Shown here in pieces: positions 27,135-36,946 of a DNA stretch of 64,000 nucleotides. Positions within the stretch are counted from its first letter, which is position 1, and the number at the start of each line of letters is the position of its first letter. The translations under genes and the position numbers were made by a program. The notes below the pieces were generated by a model. The model made no database searches and was not told where the DNA came from. It worked only from the letters and a program-made list of their open reading frames with translations. The stretch is from Mesorhizobium sp. WSM3862 (GTDB lineage Bacteria > Pseudomonadota > Alphaproteobacteria > Rhizobiales > Rhizobiaceae), in contig NZ_NSGE01000003.1 in the NCBI RefSeq assembly GCF_002294985.1, positions 186,001 to 250,000 on the forward strand. Direction: 5' to 3'.

Positions 27135-29254
27135 TCCCGGATTTCAGCCAGATCGGCTGGTCGGCGCCGCGCCGCGCGCCGGTCGAGCTCAAGGGCCAGC
27201 GGATGACGCCGGAAGGCATCGCCCTGAAACACCTCTACACGCAGGCCGACCTCAAGGGCCTGGCCAATCTCGACACCTATCCGGGCCTGCCGCCCTTCGT
27301 GCGCGGCCCCTACCCGACCATGTATGTCCAGAAGCCCTGGACGATCCGGCAATATGCCGGCTTCTCGACGGCGGAGGAATCCAATGCTTTCTACCGGCGC
27401 AACCTCGCGGCCGGCCAGAAGGGCCTGTCGGTTGCCTTCGACCTCGCGACCCATCGCGGCTATGACAGCGACCATCCGCGCGTCGCCGGCGATGTCGGCA
27501 TGGCGGGCGTGGCGATCGATTCCATCCTCGACATGCGCCAGCTGTTCGACGGCATTCCGCTCAACGAGATGACGGTGTCGATGACCATGAACGGCGCCGT
27601 GCTGCCGATCATGGCGCTCTATATCGTGGCGGCGGAGGAACAGGGTGTCGCGCAGAAGGACCTCGCCGGGACCATTCAGAACGACATTCTGAAGGAGTTC
27701 ATGGTCCGCAACACCTACATCTATCCGCCGAAGCCTTCGATGCGGATCGTGTCGGACATCTTCGCCTATACCTCGCGGCACATGCCGAAATTCAATTCGA
27801 TCTCGATCTCCGGCTATCATATGCAGGAGGCGGGCGCGACGGCCGACCTCGAACTCGCCTACACGATCGCCGACGGCATCGAATATGCGCGCGCCGGCGT
27901 CGCCGCGGGTCTCGACATCGACCGGTTCGCGCCGCGCCTTTCCTTCTTCTGGGCGATCGGCATGAACTTCTTCATGGAGGTCGCCAAGCTCAGGGCCGCG
28001 CGGCTGCTCTGGTCGAGCCTGATGAAGAAGAATTTTGCGCCGAAGGACGAGCGCTCGCTGTCGCTGCGCACCCATTGCCAGACATCGGGCTGGTCGCTGA
28101 CGGCGCAGGATCCCTACAACAACATCACCCGCACGATGATCGAGGCGATGGCGGCAACGCAGGGACATACCCAGTCGCTGCACACCAATTCCTTCGACGA
28201 GGCGATGGCGCTGCCGACCGACCATTCGGCCCGCGTTGCCCGCAACACGCAGCTCATCCTGCAAAAGGAATCCGGCACCACGCGCATGATCGACCCGTGG
28301 GGCGGCTCGGCCTATGTCGAGCGGCTGACGCATGATCTGGCGGCCCGCGCGCTGGCTCATATCGAGGAGGTCGAAAACCTCGGCGGCATGGCGGCGGCGA
28401 TCGAGAGAGGCATTCCGAAGCTGCGCATCGAGGAAGCGGCGGCGCGCACCCAGGCACGCATCGATTCCGGCGAGCAGGTGCTGGTCGGAGTCAATGCGCA
28501 TCGCCCGGAAGCCGATATCGAGGTCGATGTGCTGAAGATCGATAATGCCGAGGTCAAGGCCCGGCAATTGGCGAAGCTGCAGCGACTCAAAGGCACGCGC
28601 GACGTCGCGGCCCTTGAGGATGCGCTAACCGCCCTCACCCGCGCGGCTGAAAGCGGCGAGAACCTGCTCGAATTCACGATCCGCGCGGCGCGGGCCAATG
28701 CGACCGTCGGCGAGATCTCGCTGGCGCTGGAGAAGGTGTTCGGGCGCCATGCAGCCACCGTGCAGACCATCTCCGGCGTCTACCGCGACGCGCTCGGCGA
28801 CAATCCGGCGGTCGACCGGCTCAAGGACAAGCTCGAAGCCTTCGAGAAGAAGTCCGGTGCAAAGCCGCGCATCCTGGTCGCCAAGATGGGCCAGGACGGC
28901 CATGATCGCGGCCAGAAGGTGATCGCCAGCGCCTTTGCCGATCTCGGCTTCGACGTCACCGTCGGACCGATGTTCCAGACGCCGGAGGAGATCGCAAAGC
29001 TGGCGGTGCAGCATGATGTCGACATCATCGGCGCGTCCTCGCTTGCGGCCGGACATCTGACCCTGATCCCCGAGCTCAAGGAGGCGCTGAGGAAGCTCGG
29101 CCATGGCGACATGCTGATCGTCGCCGGCGGCGTCATCCCGCCACAGGATTACGACGCGGTCTTGAAGGCTGGGGCGGCGGAAATCTTCCCGCCGGGCACC
29201 GTCATCCCGCAAGCGGCGGACAGGCTGATGGATCGATTGCTGGCGGTTGGATAG
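27131..29254 (+). CDS. mutB: Methylmalonyl-CoA mutase large (alpha) subunit
   Basis: A 707-residue catalytic subunit. The substrate barrel holds [20 protein letters not shown] and [19 protein letters not shown]. The C-terminal B12-binding domain has the base-off cobalamin motif in [14 protein letters not shown] (DxHxxG) and [11 protein letters not shown]. The start at 27131 ([12 protein letters not shown]) overlaps mutA by 4 bp. In S. meliloti the equivalent gene is called bhbA. Immediately after its stop lies a frameshifted remnant of a Doc-like toxin. Confidence 0.95.
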   Translation: MIPDFSQIGWSAPRRAPVELKGQRMTPEGIALKHLYTQADLKGLANLDTYPGLPPFVRGPYPTMYVQKPWTIRQYAGFSTAEESNAFYRRNLAAGQKGLSVAFDLATHRGYDSDHPRVAGDVGMAGVAIDSILDMRQLFDGIPLNEMTVSMTMNGAVLPIMALYIVAAEEQGVAQKDLAGTIQNDILKEFMVRNTYIYPPKPSMRIVSDIFAYTSRHMPKFNSISISGYHMQEAGATADLELAYTIADGIEYARAGVAAGLDIDRFAPRLSFFWAIGMNFFMEVAKLRAARLLWSSLMKKNFAPKDERSLSLRTHCQTSGWSLTAQDPYNNITRTMIEAMAATQGHTQSLHTNSFDEAMALPTDHSARVARNTQLILQKESGTTRMIDPWGGSAYVERLTHDLAARALAHIEEVENLGGMAAAIERGIPKLRIEEAAARTQARIDSGEQVLVGVNAHRPEADIEVDVLKIDNAEVKARQLAKLQRLKGTRDVAALEDALTALTRAAESGENLLEFTIRAARANATVGEISLALEKVFGRHAATVQTISGVYRDALGDNPAVDRLKDKLEAFEKKSGAKPRILVAKMGQDGHDRGQKVIASAFADLGFDVTVGPMFQTPEEIAKLAVQHDVDIIGASSLAAGHLTLIPELKEALRKLGHGDMLIVAGGVIPPQDYDAVLKAGAAEIFPPGTVIPQAADRLMDRLLAVG

Positions 29255-29421
29255 CCTACATCTTCGGCATCGCCAGGAACCGTGCCTTTGTGGACGGGAA
29301 CAAGCGTACGGCGATGGTCGCTGCCGGTGCTACATCAACGGCTACCACCTTACAGCTGATAACGGCATGATCTACGAATTCGTGATGGATGTCGCGGCAG
29401 GTGAAATGAGATCGGAGCCGC
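29254..29421 (+). pseudogene. Remnant of a Doc/Fic death-on-curing toxin gene (frameshifted)
   Basis: Two adjoining frames together give a Doc C-terminal half. From 29254 one frame reads [24 protein letters not shown], containing the Fic/Doc catalytic signature (here FVDGNKRTA in place of the usual HPFVDGNKRTA; the catalytic His is replaced by Arg or lost). Near 29328 the match moves to another frame: YINGYHLTADNGMIYEFV and MDVAAGEM. No start codon, N-terminal half or antitoxin gene remains, since mutB ends at the very first base. It is best read as a decayed toxin fragment fused by deletion to the mutB 3' end. Confidence 0.78.
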
Positions 29422-29457
29422 GGCGTTTTTCCGCGACTGTACAGTCAAGCTCAAGGT

Positions 29458-29940
29458 CTAGTTCTCGGCCTTGTCCGACAGCTTGACGATCTCCCACTCC
29501 TTGCCGTTGACGGCAACGACCTCGCCGACCTTCTTGCCGAACAGGGCCATCGCCATCGGCGAGACGTGGGAGATGCTGCCTTTCGACGGGTTGGCCTCGT
29601 CCTCGCCGACGATGCGCCAATGGACCTTCTTGCCGTCGCCGTTTTCCAATGTGACGCCCATGCCGAAGCGGACCACATTGCTGCCGGACTCCGGCACCGA
29701 AAGCTCCGCGCTCTCGCGCCGCGCGGTCCAGTAGCGCAGGTCGCGGGACACTATTGCGAGGCGCTCGCGATCGCCGCGTCTTTCGGCCTTGGCCATTTGA
29801 TCTCGCAATTCGGAGAGATTCTCTTCGATCATCGCGAGTCCCCGCTCCGTTACCAAATTGCGGTGCGGACTGATCGGCCGTTCGCCGACACCGGCAATGG
29901 CGTTTTCGCTGTCTTCCTCGCGGGTGAAAGCTCTACTCAT
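29458..29940 (-). CDS. GreA/GreB family transcription elongation factor
   Basis: A 160-residue Gre-like protein: an N-terminal coiled coil (TERGLAMIEENLSELRDQM ... AKAERRGDRERLAIVSRDL) and a C-terminal FKBP-like domain with MGVTLENGDGKKVHWRIVG, SPMAMALFGKKVGEVV and NGKEWEIVKL. Such factors bind the RNA polymerase secondary channel and stimulate transcript cleavage. The paired acidic residues at the tip of the coiled coil are not clearly of GreA type, so it may be one of the accessory Gre-like paralogues rather than housekeeping GreA. Confidence 0.85.
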   Translation of the reverse strand: MSRAFTREEDSENAIAGVGERPISPHRNLVTERGLAMIEENLSELRDQMAKAERRGDRERLAIVSRDLRYWTARRESAELSVPESGSNVVRFGMGVTLENGDGKKVHWRIVGEDEANPSKGSISHVSPMAMALFGKKVGEVVAVNGKEWEIVKLSDKAEN

Positions 29941-30046
29941 AACATGAACTTAAGCTTGGTCAGGCAACTGCACAAGCGGTTTGCCTGCGAGCTGGCCTTG
30001 GCACGATTCCTGCGACGGAGCGGTTGAAACGCCAGGACCTGTGCCG

Positions 30047-31423
30047 ATGTTGAACAGACGAACGCTGCTTGCCCGCACCACCGGCCTCGCCGCTGCCGGC
30101 CTCTTTGCCGGCAAGGCATCGGCGAAGATGCTGCCCGGCATCGAGAAGGCCACGATGCGCGGCTCGATCAATGCAATCGAAATCGGCTTGCAGCCGGGCG
30201 CGCTGGACGACCAGAGCAAGGCCTTCGCCAAGATGCTCGGCGACGCCAGCGACCGCGATGCGCCGGTGTTTCTGCCGCCCGGGACCTATCTTGTCTCCAA
30301 CCTGAAGCTGCCTGCCCGCGTGCGCCTTTCGGGCGTCCCGGGCGCGACCCGCATCGTCTATGGCGGCAACGGCCACCTGATGATGGCCGACCAGGCCGAA
30401 CATATCGAGCTCAGCGGGCTGGTGCTGGACGGCAGCAACCGCTGGCTGGCCGACTATACGCAAGGGCTGCTCGATCTGCGCCGCGTCGCGCATCTCGCCA
30501 TCGACAATTGCCAGGTCACAGGCAGCGGCAAGAACGGGCTGGCGCTGGAACATGTTTCAGGCCGCATCGGGCGCTGCGATGTTTCGGGCGCGGCAGACGC
30601 CGGCATCTATTCGGTCGAGGCCGGCGGGCTGGAGATCTCGGGCAATACCGTCTCAGATTGCGCCAATGGCGGCATTCTGGTGCATCGCTGGCAGCAGGCG
30701 GAGGACGGCACCATTGTCAGCGGCAACCGCGTTCAGCGCATCGGCGCGAGGAGCGGCGGCACCGGCCAGAACGGCAACGGTATCAACGTCTTCCGCGCCG
30801 GCAATGTCATTATCTCCGCCAACGTCGTGTCGGACTGCGCCTTCTCGGCGATCCGCGCCAACAGCTCCAGCAATCTGCAGATCACCGGCAACACCTGCTC
30901 GCGCTCGGGCGAGACGGGGATTTATTCGGAATTCTCCTTCGAGGGTGCGATCCTCAGCAACAATCTGGTCGACGGTGCCGCCAACGGCATCTCGATCGTA
31001 AACTTCAACGAAGGCGGCCGCATGGCCGTGTGCTCGAACAATATCGTTCGCAACCTCTCGACCGTCGGCCCCTACACCGCCGACCCGCCGGGCTTCGGCG
31101 TCGGCATCAGCGCCGAGGCCGAAACCTCCGTCTGCGGCAATGTCGTGGAGAACGCGCCACTCTACGGCATGCAGCTCGGCTGGGGACCTTATCTGCGCAA
31201 TGTGGTTGCAACGGGCAACATCATCCGCAAGTCCGGCACGGGCATCGTCGTCAGCGTCGTCGAGGGTTCCGGCAGCGCTGTCATTTCGGACAATATCATC
31301 GACGCCGCGCAGAACGGCGCCATCATCGGCCAGCGCTGGGCCAATCCGGTGACGGGCGATCTGGCAAGATCAACCTTTACCGGCTACGCGCATCTGACTG
31401 TCGAGCGGAACAAGGTCAGTTAG
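30047..31423 (+). CDS. Tat-exported beta-helix repeat protein (TIGR03808 type)
   Basis: A 458-residue exported protein. It starts at the ATG at 30047 with a twin-arginine-like signal (MLNRRTLLARTTGLAAAGLF...GKASA). The rest is a right-handed parallel beta-helix of many short turns such as LEISGNTVSDCANGGILVHR and NVIISANVVSDCAFSAIRAN, as in pectate-lyase-like folds. This matches the TIGR03808 family of Tat-translocated repetitive proteins in Rhizobiales. No polysaccharide lyase catalytic set is obvious. Function unknown; a surface or periplasmic carbohydrate-binding role is possible. Convergent with the asparaginase gene, overlapping it by 4 bp at the 3' ends. Confidence 0.85.
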   Translation: MLNRRTLLARTTGLAAAGLFAGKASAKMLPGIEKATMRGSINAIEIGLQPGALDDQSKAFAKMLGDASDRDAPVFLPPGTYLVSNLKLPARVRLSGVPGATRIVYGGNGHLMMADQAEHIELSGLVLDGSNRWLADYTQGLLDLRRVAHLAIDNCQVTGSGKNGLALEHVSGRIGRCDVSGAADAGIYSVEAGGLEISGNTVSDCANGGILVHRWQQAEDGTIVSGNRVQRIGARSGGTGQNGNGINVFRAGNVIISANVVSDCAFSAIRANSSSNLQITGNTCSRSGETGIYSEFSFEGAILSNNLVDGAANGISIVNFNEGGRMAVCSNNIVRNLSTVGPYTADPPGFGVGISAEAETSVCGNVVENAPLYGMQLGWGPYLRNVVATGNIIRKSGTGIVVSVVEGSGSAVISDNIIDAAQNGAIIGQRWANPVTGDLARSTFTGYAHLTVERNKVS

Positions 31424-32424
31424 GCCAGCGCCGCCGTCGGCCGCAGCAAGCCCACCTTGGCGCCGATACGGCTTTCAACCGGCGGATGGGCGAGTTCGGC
31501 AAGCTTTGCCGCGAGCGCTTCGTCGCTGCGCAGCAGCTTGGCCAGCACGGCGGCGATCATCACCTCGGAGGCGCGGCTGGCGCCGTCATCGCATTTCAAG
31601 GCGATGCCGAGACCAAGCTCGGGCAAGGCCGCGCAATAGACGCCCTCGGCGCCGGTCTTGACGAAGATGCGGCCGGGCGCGGCCCGCATCAGCGCGAGGT
31701 CCGCCTTACCGGTGCCGGCCACCAGGAACGGTTCGGCCATGCAGGCCGAGAGCAGGCGCTTCGCCGCCTTGGCGCGTTCGGGCGCAAAGCCCCTGCCCGT
31801 CGCCATACGCGCAAAGCCCAGCGCAAAGCTCTTCAGCGGCACGGCATACGTCGGGATCGAGCAGCCGTCGGTGCCGCAATGGTCGACATCATGCGCGGCG
31901 CCGGTTACCGATTGCATCGCGTCGCGCACCATCTCCTGCAGCGCATGGCCGGCCTTGACGTAGCCGCCATGGGCAATGCCGGAATGCACGCAGGTACAGA
32001 GGAAACCGGCATGCTTGCCGGAGCAATTGTTGTGGAGCGGGTTGGGCGCGCTGCCGGTGCGCGCCAGCGCGATCGTCGCAACGTGGCTCGACGGCCAGTG
32101 CGCGCCGCATTCGAGCGCCGTCTTGTCGAGACCGGCCTTGGCGAGCATTGCTTGCGCCAGTTCGACATGCGCCGGCTCGCCTGAGTGCGAGGCGCAGGCC
32201 AGCGCCAATTCGCGATCGCCGAAGCCGTAGGCGTCGGCAGCACCGGATTCGAGCAGCGGCAGCGCCTGGATCGCCTTCACCGCCGAGCGCGGAAACACCG
32301 GTCGCGCCGTATCGCCGATCTCCCAGACAGGCTTGCCGTCGGCGTCGAAGACAGAAACCGCGCCGCGATGAGCGCTTTCGACCACCGCGCCCCGCGTGAC
32401 TTCGACCAGAACCGGATTTGCCAT
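31420..32424 (-). CDS. ansA: L-asparaginase, Rhizobium etli (zinc/class 3) type
   Basis: A 334-residue asparaginase of the R. etli type, unrelated in fold to E. coli asparaginases and resembling serine beta-lactamases. Key residues align with R. etli ReAV with a one-residue offset: the S47-x-x-K50 pair in PRSAVKA, the second serine S79 in ACASHSGEP, and the zinc ligands C134 and K137 (NNCSGKHAG) and C188 (DGCSIPTYAVPL). It hydrolyses asparagine to aspartate and ammonia. No signal peptide. Neighbours (a thiolase upstream, a beta-helix gene convergent) give no pathway clue. Confidence 0.93.
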   Translation of the reverse strand: MANPVLVEVTRGAVVESAHRGAVSVFDADGKPVWEIGDTARPVFPRSAVKAIQALPLLESGAADAYGFGDRELALACASHSGEPAHVELAQAMLAKAGLDKTALECGAHWPSSHVATIALARTGSAPNPLHNNCSGKHAGFLCTCVHSGIAHGGYVKAGHALQEMVRDAMQSVTGAAHDVDHCGTDGCSIPTYAVPLKSFALGFARMATGRGFAPERAKAAKRLLSACMAEPFLVAGTGKADLALMRAAPGRIFVKTGAEGVYCAALPELGLGIALKCDDGASRASEVMIAAVLAKLLRSDEALAAKLAELAHPPVESRIGAKVGLLRPTAALA

Positions 32425-32473
32425 GCTGCCTCCCGCACGCGCGCGCCGGGCGCCGCTTCAATGCGGGCCGCTT

Positions 32474-33640
32474 CTACCTGATCCGATCGAGGATGGAAAC
32501 GTAGTTGGCCACCGCAGCACCGCCCATGTTGAAGATGCCGCCGAGTTTTGCCCCAGGCACCTGAATGCCGCCGGCCTCGCCGGTCAGCTGCATGGCGGTG
32601 AGCACATGCATGGAGACGCCGGTAGCTCCGATCGGATGGCCCTTGGCCTTCAGCCCGCCGGACGGGTTGACCGGCAGCCGGCCGTCCTTGGCCGTGACGC
32701 CCTCCAGGGCGAGCTTCGCGCCCTCGCCGGGCTCCGCCAGGCCCATCGCCTCGTATTCGATAAGCTCGGCGATGGTGAAGCAGTCATGCGTCTCGACGAA
32801 GGAGAGGTCGTCAAGCGTGACGCCGGCCTTCTTCAGCGCCTGGCCCCAAGCCCGCTCGCAGCCCTCGAAGGAAAGGATGTCGCGCTTCGACATCGGCAGG
32901 AAATCCTGGACGTGCTCATTGGCGCGGAAGGTCACGGCGCGGCGCATCTTCAGCGCCGTCGCGGTGTCGGTGAGCACGAGCGCGGCGGCGCCATCCGAGA
33001 CCAGCGAGCAGTCGGTGCGCTTCAGCGGACCGGCGACGAAGGGGTTCTTCTCACTTTCCTGACGGCAGAACTCGTAGCCGAAATCCTTGCGCATTTGGGC
33101 ATAGGGATTGTCGACGCCGTTTTTGTGGTTCTTGGCGGCAATCATGGCGAGCGCATCCGACTGGTCGCCATAGCGCTGAAAATAGGCCTGCGCGATCTTG
33201 CCGAAGACGCCGGCAAAGCCGGCCGGCGTTTCGCCATCCTCGGGCAGGTAGGAGGCTTTCAGCAGGTTCTTGCCGATCTCGGGCCCAGGTGTGGTGGTCA
33301 TCTGCTCGGCGCCGACCACCAACACGACGCGGGCGGCGTTGGAATCGATGGCGCGGACGCCTTGTCTCACCGCAGCCGAACCGGTGGCGCAGGCATTCTC
33401 CACGCGCGTCGCCGGCTTGAAGCGCAGCCGGTCGTCGGCCTGCAGCACCAGGCTCGCGGTGAAATCCTGCGGTGAGAAGCCGGCGTTGAAATGGCCGAGC
33501 ACGATCTCGTCGACATCGTCAGGGCCGATGCCGGCATGATCGAGCGCGTCCACGGCGACCTTGGTGATCAAGCCCTCCAGCGTCTCGCCTTCGAGCTTGC
33601 CGAAACGCGAATGCGCCCAGCCGACGATGCATGCGGTCAT
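32474..33640 (-). CDS. Thiolase family protein (SCP-x / acetyl-CoA acetyltransferase type)
   Basis: A 388-residue thiolase-fold enzyme of the SCP-x-like subgroup. The acyl-accepting cysteine is in VENACATGSAAV, the His of VETHDCFTIAE and the terminal GGLKAKGHPIGATGVSMH are family blocks. The final Cys of classical thiolases is replaced by the subgroup's GGAAVANYVSIL ending. It probably cleaves or condenses acyl-CoA; the precise substrate is unknown. The start is the ATG at 33640. It is divergent from betI; the bet operator candidate lies between them. Confidence 0.87.
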   Translation of the reverse strand: MTACIVGWAHSRFGKLEGETLEGLITKVAVDALDHAGIGPDDVDEIVLGHFNAGFSPQDFTASLVLQADDRLRFKPATRVENACATGSAAVRQGVRAIDSNAARVVLVVGAEQMTTTPGPEIGKNLLKASYLPEDGETPAGFAGVFGKIAQAYFQRYGDQSDALAMIAAKNHKNGVDNPYAQMRKDFGYEFCRQESEKNPFVAGPLKRTDCSLVSDGAAALVLTDTATALKMRRAVTFRANEHVQDFLPMSKRDILSFEGCERAWGQALKKAGVTLDDLSFVETHDCFTIAELIEYEAMGLAEPGEGAKLALEGVTAKDGRLPVNPSGGLKAKGHPIGATGVSMHVLTAMQLTGEAGGIQVPGAKLGGIFNMGGAAVANYVSILDRIR

Positions 33641-33770
33641 GACAGCCTCCATCTGCCGCGCAGCCTAGCACGTCCGGTCGCGGCATGACATTCAATATTG
33701 TTCAAAAGTGAACCGTTTTCCAGCCGAAGGGATGGGGCCAGAGCGATACGATCGATTGATCCGATGCCAA

Positions 33771-33800
33771 TTTTTTATTGATTGATGCGTCAATAAAAAA
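33771..33800. promoter_or_regulatory. Perfect 11-bp inverted repeat before betI (probable BetI operator)
   Basis: TTTTTTATTGA (33771-33781), 8-nt spacer, TCAATAAAAAA (33790-33800): a perfect inverted repeat in an A/T-rich block 28 bp before the betI ATG. The ATTGATTGA content resembles the described E. coli BetI site. Autoregulation by BetI with choline as inducer is the natural reading (inference). Confidence 0.8.
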
Positions 33801-33828
33801 TAATCTCGCTTCGAACCGGACCCCTCGC

Positions 33829-34419
33829 ATGCCGAAAATCGGAATGGAACCGCTGCGCCGCAAGGCGCTGATCGACGCGACGATCTCGGCAATCGGCGAG
33901 CGCGGTTCGCTGGACGTCACCATGTCGGAGATCGCCGGCCGCGCCGGCGTGTCGTCGGCGCTCGCCCATCACTATTTCGGTGCCAAGGACGAGCTGCTCT
34001 TCGCCACGATGCGGCACATCCTTGCCGAGCTCAACATCGATACAAGACGAGCGCTTCGCGTCGCCGCGACACCGCGCCAGCGCGTCTCGGCCGTTGTTGC
34101 GGTCAGTTTCTCCGACGAGCAGTTCCAGCCGGAGATCATCGCGGCCTGGCTCGCCTTCTATGTCGAGGCGCAGAAATCGACCGAGTTGCGGCGGCTGCTT
34201 CGCATCTATGCGCGGCGGCTCAATTCCAACCTGATGAGCGGGCTGACCGGCATTCTGCCGAGGGCCGAAGCGGACCGCGCTGCGGAAGCGACGGCGGCGC
34301 TGATCGACGGACTCTACATCCGGCGCGCGCTGAAGGACGGCGTGCCCGGTGCGCAGACAGCGATCGCGCTCGTCGAAGATTATCTCGAAACCAAGCTCAG
34401 CGGACGGAGCCTGCCTTGA
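33829..34419 (+). CDS. betI: BetI, TetR-family repressor of the choline-glycine betaine genes
   Basis: A 196-residue TetR-family repressor with the BetI-specific N-terminus [19 protein letters not shown], a helix-turn-helix ([20 protein letters not shown]) and a ligand domain with [21 protein letters not shown]. It represses the bet genes and responds to choline. The ATG at 33829 matches the family start. A perfect inverted repeat lies 28 bp upstream. Its stop codon overlaps the TTG start of betC, so it heads the operon betI-betC-dehydratase-betA-betB. Confidence 0.95.
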   Translation: MPKIGMEPLRRKALIDATISAIGERGSLDVTMSEIAGRAGVSSALAHHYFGAKDELLFATMRHILAELNIDTRRALRVAATPRQRVSAVVAVSFSDEQFQPEIIAAWLAFYVEAQKSTELRRLLRIYARRLNSNLMSGLTGILPRAEADRAAEATAALIDGLYIRRALKDGVPGAQTAIALVEDYLETKLSGRSLP

Positions 34420-35945
34420 CCACCGAACGACCCAATTTCCTGATCGTCATGGTCGATCAGCTCAACGGCACGCTCTTCCCCGACGGCCCGGCGGATTTCC
34501 TGCACGTGCCGCATCTCAAGGCGCTCGCCGCCCGCTCGGCGCGTTTCGCCAACAACTACACCGCCTCGCCGCTTTGCGCGCCCGGCCGGGCCTCGTTCAT
34601 GAGCGGCCAGCTGCCGTCGCGCACCGGGGTCTATGACAACGCCGCCGAATTCTCCTCCTCGATCCCGACCTTCGCGCATCATCTGCGCTCCGCCGGCTAT
34701 TACACCTGCCTGTCCGGCAAGATGCATTTCGTTGGACCGGACCAGTTGCACGGCTTCGAGGAGCGGCTGACCACCGATATCTATCCGGCCGATTTCGGCT
34801 GGACGCCGGATTACCGCAAGCCCGGCGAGCGCATCGACTGGTGGTATCACAATCTAGGCTCGGTCACCGGCGCCGGCGTTGCCGAGACCACCAACCAGAT
34901 GGAGTATGACGACGAGGTGGTGTTTCTGGCCGAGCAAAAGCTGTACCAGCTTTCGCGCGAGCAGGACGATGCGGGACATCGGCCCTGGTGTCTCACCGTT
35001 TCGCTATCGCACCCGCACGATCCCTATGTCGCGCGCAGGCAGTACTGGGATCTTTACGAGAACTGCCAGACGCTCGATCCCGAAACGCCGTTCATCCCGC
35101 ATGACGAACAGGACACGCATTCGCAGCGCCTTTACCGGGCAAGCGACTATCAGTCCTTCGAGATCACGTCCGAGCAGGTGCGCCGTTCCCGGCGCGGCTA
35201 TTTCGCCAACATTTCCTATGTCGACGATAAGCTCGGCGAGCTTCTGGACGTCCTCAAGCGCACTCGCATGCTTGACGACACCATCATCCTGTTCTGCTCG
35301 GATCACGGCGACATGCTGGGCGAGCGCGGCCTGTGGTTCAAAATGAGCTTCCTCGAGGGCTCGGCGCGCGTGCCGCTGATGATCGCCGGCAACGGCGTGC
35401 CAGCCGGCCTCATCGAGGCGCCCGTCTCCAATCTCGACGTCACGCCGACGCTCTGTGACCTCGCCGGCATTGATATCGCTGCAATCGCGCCGTGGACCGA
35501 CGGCCAGTCGCTGCTGCCGCTGCTCGGCGGCAAGCCGCGCACCGCACCCGTTCTCATGGAATATGCCGCCGAAGGCTCCTATGCGCCGCTGGCCGCGATC
35601 CGCGACGGCAAATACAAATTCGTCCATTGCGAGCTCGACGCGCCGCAGCTGTTCGACCTGGAGACCGACCCGCTCGAACGGAACAACCTCGCTGACGAGC
35701 CGGCGAACGCTGCCCTGGTGGCGGCGTTCATGGAAAAGGTCCGGGCGCGCTGGGACATGGCCGCGTTCGATGCCGCGGTGCGCGAAAGCCAGGCACGCCG
35801 CTGGGTCGTCTACCCGGCGCTGCGCAACGGCGCCTATTACCCCTGGGATTTCCAGCCGCTGCAGAAAGCCTCGGAGCGCTACATGCGCAATCACATGAAT
35901 CTCGACAACCTTGAAGAGAGCAAACGATATCCGCGAGGCGAATGA
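34416..35945 (+). CDS. betC: Choline-sulfatase
   Basis: A 509-residue sulfatase that hydrolyses choline-O-sulfate to choline and sulfate, the step that feeds rhizobial glycine betaine synthesis. The catalytic residue, a cysteine modified to formylglycine, is C54 in [14 protein letters not shown] (C-x-P-x-R). Metal-binding blocks VMVDQLNG at the start and [17 protein letters not shown] are present. Translation must begin at a TTG (34416) that overlaps the betI TGA by 4 bp, giving [15 protein letters not shown]; this implies coupling to betI. The ATGA junction with the next gene continues the operon. Confidence 0.95.
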   Translation: MTTERPNFLIVMVDQLNGTLFPDGPADFLHVPHLKALAARSARFANNYTASPLCAPGRASFMSGQLPSRTGVYDNAAEFSSSIPTFAHHLRSAGYYTCLSGKMHFVGPDQLHGFEERLTTDIYPADFGWTPDYRKPGERIDWWYHNLGSVTGAGVAETTNQMEYDDEVVFLAEQKLYQLSREQDDAGHRPWCLTVSLSHPHDPYVARRQYWDLYENCQTLDPETPFIPHDEQDTHSQRLYRASDYQSFEITSEQVRRSRRGYFANISYVDDKLGELLDVLKRTRMLDDTIILFCSDHGDMLGERGLWFKMSFLEGSARVPLMIAGNGVPAGLIEAPVSNLDVTPTLCDLAGIDIAAIAPWTDGQSLLPLLGGKPRTAPVLMEYAAEGSYAPLAAIRDGKYKFVHCELDAPQLFDLETDPLERNNLADEPANAALVAAFMEKVRARWDMAAFDAAVRESQARRWVVYPALRNGAYYPWDFQPLQKASERYMRNHMNLDNLEESKRYPRGE

Positions 35946-36946
35946 TGGCAGACGTTCTGGTTCCCACCCTCGACCGCCTGAAGCAGGCCTATGCGGTGAC
36001 CTCGACGGCGACGCAAGTCACGCCGCTGTTGGAGTCGGCCGCACTTGCGAGGGAAGCCGGCGCCGCGCGGGTGTTCGTCAAGCCGGAATCGCTGCAATGG
36101 GCGGGGTCCTTCAAGGTGCGCGGCGCCTATTGGCGCCTTAAGCGGCTGTCACCGGACGAAGCGAGGAAGGGCGTGGTCGCCTATTCCTCCGGCAATTTCG
36201 CGCAAGGGCTTGCGGCTGCCGGCCAGGCGCTCGGCATTCCCGTCACCATCGTCATGCCGATCGACGCGCCTGCCGCCAAGCGCGACGCGACCGCCGGCTA
36301 TGGCGCGCGCGTGGTGCTGACCGATCATGGCGAGCGTGCCCGCGAGGAAGTCGCCGCCGCCAAGGCGCGCGAGATCGCCGAGACCGAGCAGCTCACCTTG
36401 CTGCATCCCTTCGACGATCCCGAGATCGTCGCCGGCCAGGCAGGGGCCGGGCTGGAAGCGCTCGACCAATTGGCGGCGAAGAAGGCCCACGCCGACCTGG
36501 TGTTCTGCTCGGTTGGCGGCGGCGGGCTGATCGGCGGCGTGTCGCTCGCCTTCCATTATCTGTCGCCGAAAACCGAGATCATCGCCGTCGAGCCGGAAGG
36601 CTTCAACGGCATGGGCTCGTCGCTGGCGCATGGCGCCATCGAGACGATGCCGATCGGACCGAGATCGATCTGCGACGGGCTGATGGCGCGCAAGCCAGGC
36701 GAGGCGCCCTTCGCGGCGGTGAGTGCTGCCGGCGTTCGCGGCGTCACCGTCGAGGATGCCGCGGTGCGGGGTGCAATGAAGATCGCCTTCGAGCGGCTGA
36801 AGCTGGTGCTGGAGCCTTCGGGCGCGGCCGCGCTTGCCGCGCTGCTCGGCGGCAAGGTGGATGTGGCGGGCAAAACCGTCCTTGTGGTGGCTACCGGCGG
36901 CAATGTCTCGCTCGCCGACTTTATGGCGCATATGAACAATGCTTGA
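35942..36946 (+). CDS. Threonine/serine dehydratase-like PLP enzyme within the bet operon
   Basis: A 334-residue fold-type II PLP enzyme of the threonine/serine dehydratase family. The PLP lysine is K58 in [21 protein letters not shown] and the phosphate loop VGGGGLIGG are present, as is the C-terminal [12 protein letters not shown]. There is no ACT regulatory domain, so it is the short catabolic or racemase-like form. It overlaps betC by 4 bp (ATGA) and betA by 8 bp, so it belongs to the same transcript. Its role with choline metabolism is not obvious; glycine betaine breakdown yields glycine and serine, which such an enzyme could deaminate (inference). Confidence 0.88.
   Translation: MMADVLVPTLDRLKQAYAVTSTATQVTPLLESAALAREAGAARVFVKPESLQWAGSFKVRGAYWRLKRLSPDEARKGVVAYSSGNFAQGLAAAGQALGIPVTIVMPIDAPAAKRDATAGYGARVVLTDHGERAREEVAAAKAREIAETEQLTLLHPFDDPEIVAGQAGAGLEALDQLAAKKAHADLVFCSVGGGGLIGGVSLAFHYLSPKTEIIAVEPEGFNGMGSSLAHGAIETMPIGPRSICDGLMARKPGEAPFAAVSAAGVRGVTVEDAAVRGAMKIAFERLKLVLEPSGAAALAALLGGKVDVAGKTVLVVATGGNVSLADFMAHMNNA

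Noticed and set aside
30508-32184. 558-codon rightward open frame across the beta-helix and asparaginase genes
   Set aside because: Shadow of two well-supported genes; Arg/Gln/His-rich translation.
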